Positions 60,888 through 64,000 of a stretch of 64,000 nucleotides of DNA are shown here, in pieces. The stretch is from Sulfitobacter sp. JL08 (GTDB lineage Bacteria; Pseudomonadota; Alphaproteobacteria; Rhodobacterales; Rhodobacteraceae), in NCBI RefSeq assembly GCF_003352045.1, contig NZ_CP025815.1, positions 3,844,001 to 3,908,000 on the forward strand, written 5' to 3'. The translations under genes and the position numbers were made by a program. The notes beneath the pieces were generated by a model. The model saw nothing but the letters and a program-made list of their open reading frames with translations, ran no database searches and was not told where the DNA came from. Every line of letters begins with the position of its first letter. The stretch's first letter is position 1.

Positions 60888-61687
60888 TCCGCCGTCGCAC
60901 TCATACATTGCCGCCCGTCCGGCCCGCGCACCCACAAATCACCGTCTTTCCAGCACAGGCTTGCGGTTTCGAAATGCATCAGCGGGGCAGTCGCGCGAAA
61001 GGCAAATCTGCGCAGCGTTCCAAGGTGGGATTGCGCCAGAAGCATCAGATGTTGCGCCAATAGCGGACCATGAACCACCAATCCGGCATAGCCTTCCACA
61101 TCGCGGGCATAATCCAGATCATAGTGGATGCGATGCCCATTGAAGGTCAGCGCGGAATAGCGAAACAAAAGCGTCGACGAAAACGCCACATCGTGCCGGT
61201 CCGTTTCATCGCGCGCGGCCATCGGCGGTACCGGTCGCGGGGCATCGGGCGATGGATCTTCCCGATAGACCAGATCATGCCATTCGCTCAGGCACAATTG
61301 CCCGTTCTGATGAATATCATGGCGCAGGGTAACAAAGGCCAAAGGCCCGGTGCGGCCGTCTTTGCGTGCGGCGCTTTCCAATACACTGGTTTTCACCGCA
61401 TCAACGCCCGCAAGCAGCGGTGCGTGAAATTCAAGCCGCCCGCCCGCCCACATCCGGCGCGGCAGGCCCATATCGGGGATAAGCCCGCCCACTTTCGGGT
61501 GCCCGTCACGCCCCAGTTGATCGGGCGGTTGTGGTGCCCAGAAATACAGCTGGTGAAAAAACGGCGGCAGAGCACTGCCCTGACGGATCGTCGGCGCCTG
61601 CCCCAACGCAATTTCAAACGCAGCCGCCCGCGCCGGATCCAGAACATCGGTTTGACGGTGTTCGCCCTGTGTCGCATCATCATTCAT
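60884..61687 (-). CDS. HTD2/MaoC-like hydratase
   Basis: The 267-residue protein has two hot-dog halves. The C-terminal half carries the hydratase-2 pattern YSALTFNGHRIHYDLDYARDVEGYAGLVVHGPLLAQ with catalytic Asp and His. The N-terminal half has the FAS1-like dehydratase look (PPFFHQLYFWAPQPPDQLGRDGHPKVGG). Homologues include mesaconyl-C4-CoA hydratase and the mitochondrial 3-hydroxyacyl-thioester dehydratase HTD2. The substrate should be an acyl thioester. ATG 61687 is 42 bp from the divergent VOC gene. Confidence 0.82.
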   Translation of the reverse strand: MNDDATQGEHRQTDVLDPARAAAFEIALGQAPTIRQGSALPPFFHQLYFWAPQPPDQLGRDGHPKVGGLIPDMGLPRRMWAGGRLEFHAPLLAGVDAVKTSVLESAARKDGRTGPLAFVTLRHDIHQNGQLCLSEWHDLVYREDPSPDAPRPVPPMAARDETDRHDVAFSSTLLFRYSALTFNGHRIHYDLDYARDVEGYAGLVVHGPLLAQHLMLLAQSHLGTLRRFAFRATAPLMHFETASLCWKDGDLWVRGPDGRQCMSATAD

Positions 61688-61729
61688 AAAGCGCAGGATA
61701 TGGCGCTGACCGGAAAGGGGCAATTGCCG

Positions 61730-62134
61730 ATGACACCACACATTACCGCAATCGATCATCTGGTGTTGACGGTTGCCGACATCCCCCGAACGATCCGGTT
61801 CTATCGCGACGTTCTGGGCGCACAGCCCAAGGAATTTCCCGTTGCCGATGGCAGCACCCGCTGGGCGCTGGATATCGGGGCGCAAAAGATCAACCTTCAT
61901 CTGCACGGGAACGAATTCGAACCGAAATCCGCACATCCGACGCCGGGTTCGGCAGATCTGTGTTTCCTGTCAGATGCCCCTGCCGATCTCTGGTGCGCGC
62001 ACCTTGCCGCACTTGACGTGCCTATCGAGGACGGCCCGGTTAAGCGCACCGGTGCAACTGGCCCGATCCTGTCGATCTATCTGCGCGACCCCGATCAGAA
62101 CCTGATCGAAATCGGCACGCCGCCGGGTACCTAA
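61730..62134 (+). CDS. VOC-family protein
   Basis: The 134-residue protein starts MTPHITAIDHLVLTVADIPRTIRFYRDVLGAQP with the first metal-ligand His, and has KINLHLHGNEFEPKSAHPTPGSADLCF and LSIYLRDPDQNLIEIGTPPG with the final metal-ligand Glu. This is a complete small VOC fold resembling fosfomycin-resistance-like or glyoxalase proteins. AAGGGG precedes ATG 61730. It overlaps the convergent FMN reductase gene by 4 bp. The function is unknown. Confidence 0.88.
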   Translation: MTPHITAIDHLVLTVADIPRTIRFYRDVLGAQPKEFPVADGSTRWALDIGAQKINLHLHGNEFEPKSAHPTPGSADLCFLSDAPADLWCAHLAALDVPIEDGPVKRTGATGPILSIYLRDPDQNLIEIGTPPGT

Positions 62135-62673
62135 CGCCCGATTTCCGCGCGCAGCGCCGTCATCAGTGCTTTCAGCGTCTTGGTGTACATTTCGCTTGTC
62201 AGGTGGCCCTGATCGTCGAATTCATTGCTGCTGTCGGCCAGATGCACCTCTGGACCCTGCAGGATACGGGGGCGAAACGCCACAAGACAGGATCGCAATG
62301 TGGTTTGCGCCCGTTCCCCGCCCGCACGCCCCGCTGCCGCCGACATCACCGCAACCGGTTTATCCGACCATGGGTTGCCGTCTGTCCGGCTGACCCAGTC
62401 CAGCGCATTCTTCAACACACCGGACAAGCCCTTGTTGTATTCCGGCGTTGAAATGACCACAGCGTCTGCTTGCGCAATCTGGTCCGCCAGCCGCTGCACC
62501 TCGGACGGGATCCCGTCTGCGTCCTCGTCATCGCCGTTATAAAGCGGCAGCAACAGGTCGGCTTCGACATAGGTTGCATCCCCGAACAGGCGCGCGGCTT
62601 CGCGGATCAACTTGCGATTGGTCGCGTCCTTGCGCAGGGAACCGGAAATCCCGAGAAGTACAGGCTCTGACAT
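62131..62673 (-). CDS. NADPH-dependent FMN reductase
   Basis: A 180-residue flavodoxin-like protein with LLGISGSLRKDATNRKLIREAARLF (FMN phosphate loop) and VVISTPEYNKGLSGVLKNALDWVSR, the diagnostic PEYN segment. Such enzymes reduce FMN, quinones or azo dyes using NADPH. It is the last minus-strand gene before a 398-bp intergenic region. Confidence 0.92.
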   Translation of the reverse strand: MSEPVLLGISGSLRKDATNRKLIREAARLFGDATYVEADLLLPLYNGDDEDADGIPSEVQRLADQIAQADAVVISTPEYNKGLSGVLKNALDWVSRTDGNPWSDKPVAVMSAAAGRAGGERAQTTLRSCLVAFRPRILQGPEVHLADSSNEFDDQGHLTSEMYTKTLKALMTALRAEIGR

Positions 62674-63071
62674 AAACTGGTCCTTTGAATAATTGCGTCT
62701 GCTGCCTTACGTAACCTTTGAGTTACAAAAACAAAGGGCTTTGGTGCGAAACCGGGGCCATTCGCGGTAAATGATGCAAACGGCGCGAATGCTTTTGGCA
62801 AATCCCTGCAATGCCGGGGTTTGGTTTCCCGTTAGCTCTTCAAAGCCGCCTGTGTCTGACCATGTGGGTGTGGAATGGCGATGAACGGCCTCGGTGCGGA
62901 CGATGCGCCAGTTCGTTACTGCCTCAAGAACGTTCGCTTCGAAAAACAAAGTAAAAAGCCGAAGTTCGCAGCCACCCGGATTAAACGTCAAAAAAATTCC
63001 GAACTTGCGCCTCGAACACAAAACGCATTCTTTACTTCTCAAAGTTTAACAAATTGGAGAATGCACAAGCA
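62674..63071. other. 398-bp intergenic region before the GNAT gene
   Basis: I see no convincing gene. A 111-codon minus-strand frame (62707-63042) lacks a recognisable family. The stretch holds the left copy of a 40-bp imperfect direct repeat, is more A/T-rich near 62940-63060, and must contain the promoters of the FMN reductase and GNAT genes. Confidence 0.5.
62805..62844 (+). repeat. Direct repeat, left copy
   Basis: This 40-bp segment begins CCTGCAATGCCGGGGT and matches 63961-64000 at 34 of 40 positions, 24 of the first 25. The copies lie in the same orientation on either side of the GNAT gene, 1,156 bp apart start to start. Confidence 0.8.
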
Positions 63072-63872
63072 ATGTCGCGCATTGTTTCGTTTGCCAAATC
63101 GGGCCTCGATATGGATGCGCTTCATCGTGCCATGCTGGCTGCATTCTCTGACTACGTTGTTCCTCTGCAACCAGATGCAGATACATTTCGATCAACGCTG
63201 AGCTCTAGAGGTTTCGATCCCGAGGCGTCCTTTGTCGCCGTCGACGGAGATGAAATCATCGGATTTTGGAACGTGGCGACGCGCAACACCAAACGGTACC
63301 TGATAGGCAGCGGCACACGGATTGGTCATCGACGCAAAGGATTGGCGTCAAGCTTGGGTATGGCGGCGATAAATGCGGCAGAGAATGCCGGGATTGAGAG
63401 CTTTTGGCTCGAGGTTATTGAGGGAAACGAAGGCGCTGAACGTCTCTATACGAAGATGGGGTTTGACGTGACCAGAAAGCTCGACTGTTATCGGCTTGAT
63501 CATCCATCTCCTGATCCGTCCTCATTCAAACTGGCGGATTTCGGCACCGTTGCGAATGCCATTCAAAGGTATTCGACTTGGGAGCCGACCTGGCAGAACG
63601 CCAAGGAAACCATTTCTGGCCTGCGGCTGACGTCCTTCCTGCACGAAAAAGGCGGAGCGATCATTGGCGCTGGTGGCCTCGTGCATCAGATTGCCGCCAG
63701 CGAACCCTCGGCATTGGAAGACCTCCTTGCTGCGGCAGCCACGGTCGGCTCTCTGACATTGGTAAATGTCGATTGCTCTGACAGCGCCTTACGGTTCCTT
63801 CTGCAGGAGCTTGGGGCTCACCGCTTCATCGTTCAGTCGGAAATGCGTCTGTTGTTGCCGAAAGTATCTTAG
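63072..63872 (+). CDS. GNAT-family N-acetyltransferase, double-domain
   Basis: The 266-residue protein has an N-terminal GNAT domain with the acetyl-CoA motif GTRIGHRRKGLASSLGMAAI and ESFWLEVIEGNEGAERLYTKMGFDV, then about 120 more residues with a partial second domain (LRLTSFLHEKGGAIIGAGG, AHRFIVQSEMRLLL). The substrate is unknown. ATG 63072 is used; a TTG at 63054 is possible. Its codon choice (e.g. ctcgag, cgtctctat) and A/T-rich upstream region look unlike neighbouring genes, and direct repeats flank it. Confidence 0.85.
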   Translation: MSRIVSFAKSGLDMDALHRAMLAAFSDYVVPLQPDADTFRSTLSSRGFDPEASFVAVDGDEIIGFWNVATRNTKRYLIGSGTRIGHRRKGLASSLGMAAINAAENAGIESFWLEVIEGNEGAERLYTKMGFDVTRKLDCYRLDHPSPDPSSFKLADFGTVANAIQRYSTWEPTWQNAKETISGLRLTSFLHEKGGAIIGAGGLVHQIAASEPSALEDLLAAAATVGSLTLVNVDCSDSALRFLLQELGAHRFIVQSEMRLLLPKVS

Positions 63873-63960
63873 CGGTCTTTCGAACTCGGCGCAGCATCGG
63901 TAACTCTGGCCTCATTCCAGCCATTGCTGTTCCAGCTTCTGAAACGCATTGACTGCGGCA

Positions 63961-64000
63961 CCTGCAATGCCGGGGTGTGGTTTCCTTTTTGCTCTTTGAA
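63961..64000 (+). repeat. Direct repeat, right copy (reaches the window edge)
   Basis: This copy begins CCTGCAATGCCGGGGT and matches the left copy at 34 of 40 bases. It stops at the window edge, so the full repeat may be longer. The 88 bp between the GNAT stop and this copy show no gene that I can support. Confidence 0.8.

Noticed and set aside
62707-63042. A 111-codon minus-strand frame in the intergenic region before the GNAT gene
   Set aside because: A weak likeness to NmrA-type C-termini (FEELTGNQTPAL) was seen, but the rest of the frame fits no fold and part of it is the direct repeat.
63912-64000. Possible C-terminal end of a minus-strand gene (IAGAAVNAFQKLEQQWLE)
   Set aside because: The 29 codons visible before the edge are too few to support a gene, and they overlap the repeat copy.

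Overview
The window looks like chromosome from a marine alphaproteobacterium of the Roseobacter group (Rhodobacterales). This rests on the gene families and their order rather than on any search: a TauR/Tpa/Xsc taurine pathway next to a SoeABC-type sulfite oxidase, an SBP56-type methanethiol oxidase, a DUF1045 gene, a MnmC enzyme split into two genes, and GC-rich coding DNA with short intergenic gaps. I see no prophage, insertion sequence, CRISPR array or origin.

Layout. 1-1161: start of a TamA/BamA-like outer-membrane assembly gene that leaves the left edge. 1445-4769: a tight four-gene unit (MBL-fold protein, DinB-like protein, aromatic-ring-type FAD monooxygenase, DUF2783) of unknown substrate. 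4875-7161: two convergent sugar-nucleotide epimerase/dehydratase genes. 7373-9630: DUF1045 2H-type protein, ribulose-phosphate 3-epimerase and a degenerate DgoK-like protein. 9588-15224 (minus): a beta-oxidation operon resembling pimF-B-C-D. 16066-21920: a peptide-type ABC importer, followed by an N-formylglutamate amidohydrolase-like gene. 22939-23224: tRNA-Val(GAC) and rpmJ. 23432-28381: an iron(III) ABC substrate-binding gene and its permease, separated by methanethiol oxidase and a small membrane protein.

28487-36926 (minus) is a seven-gene operon in which a branched-chain-type ABC importer lies between two acyl/aryl-CoA ligases. A hybrid histidine kinase and a response regulator (37175-39792) are transcribed divergently from it. 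A VOC gene carrying one nonsense codon follows at 39883-40254.

40358-55251 is the metabolic centre of the window. TauABC imports taurine. Tpa transaminates it with pyruvate to sulfoacetaldehyde. Xsc converts that to acetyl phosphate and sulfite, Pta makes acetyl-CoA, and SoeABC oxidises the sulfite to sulfate into the quinone pool. TauR lies inside the cluster. I find paired copies of a TGGCCCTA-like element with exactly 23 bp spacing upstream of both tpa and xsc, and a differently oriented version at tauR itself. These are good candidates for the TauR regulon code.

55292-63872 holds housekeeping and mixed genes: dapA, a soluble lytic transglycosylase, a DMT exporter, mnmD and the divergent MnmC oxidase half, an HTD2-like hydratase, a VOC protein, an FMN reductase and a GNAT acetyltransferase flanked by imperfect 40-bp direct repeats. 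The window is mainly sulfur and organic-acid metabolism of known types. The least explained pieces are the 1445-4769 unit, the degenerate DgoK partner of rpe, the MtoX-associated membrane protein and the sandwiched CoA-ligase/ABC/two-component locus.
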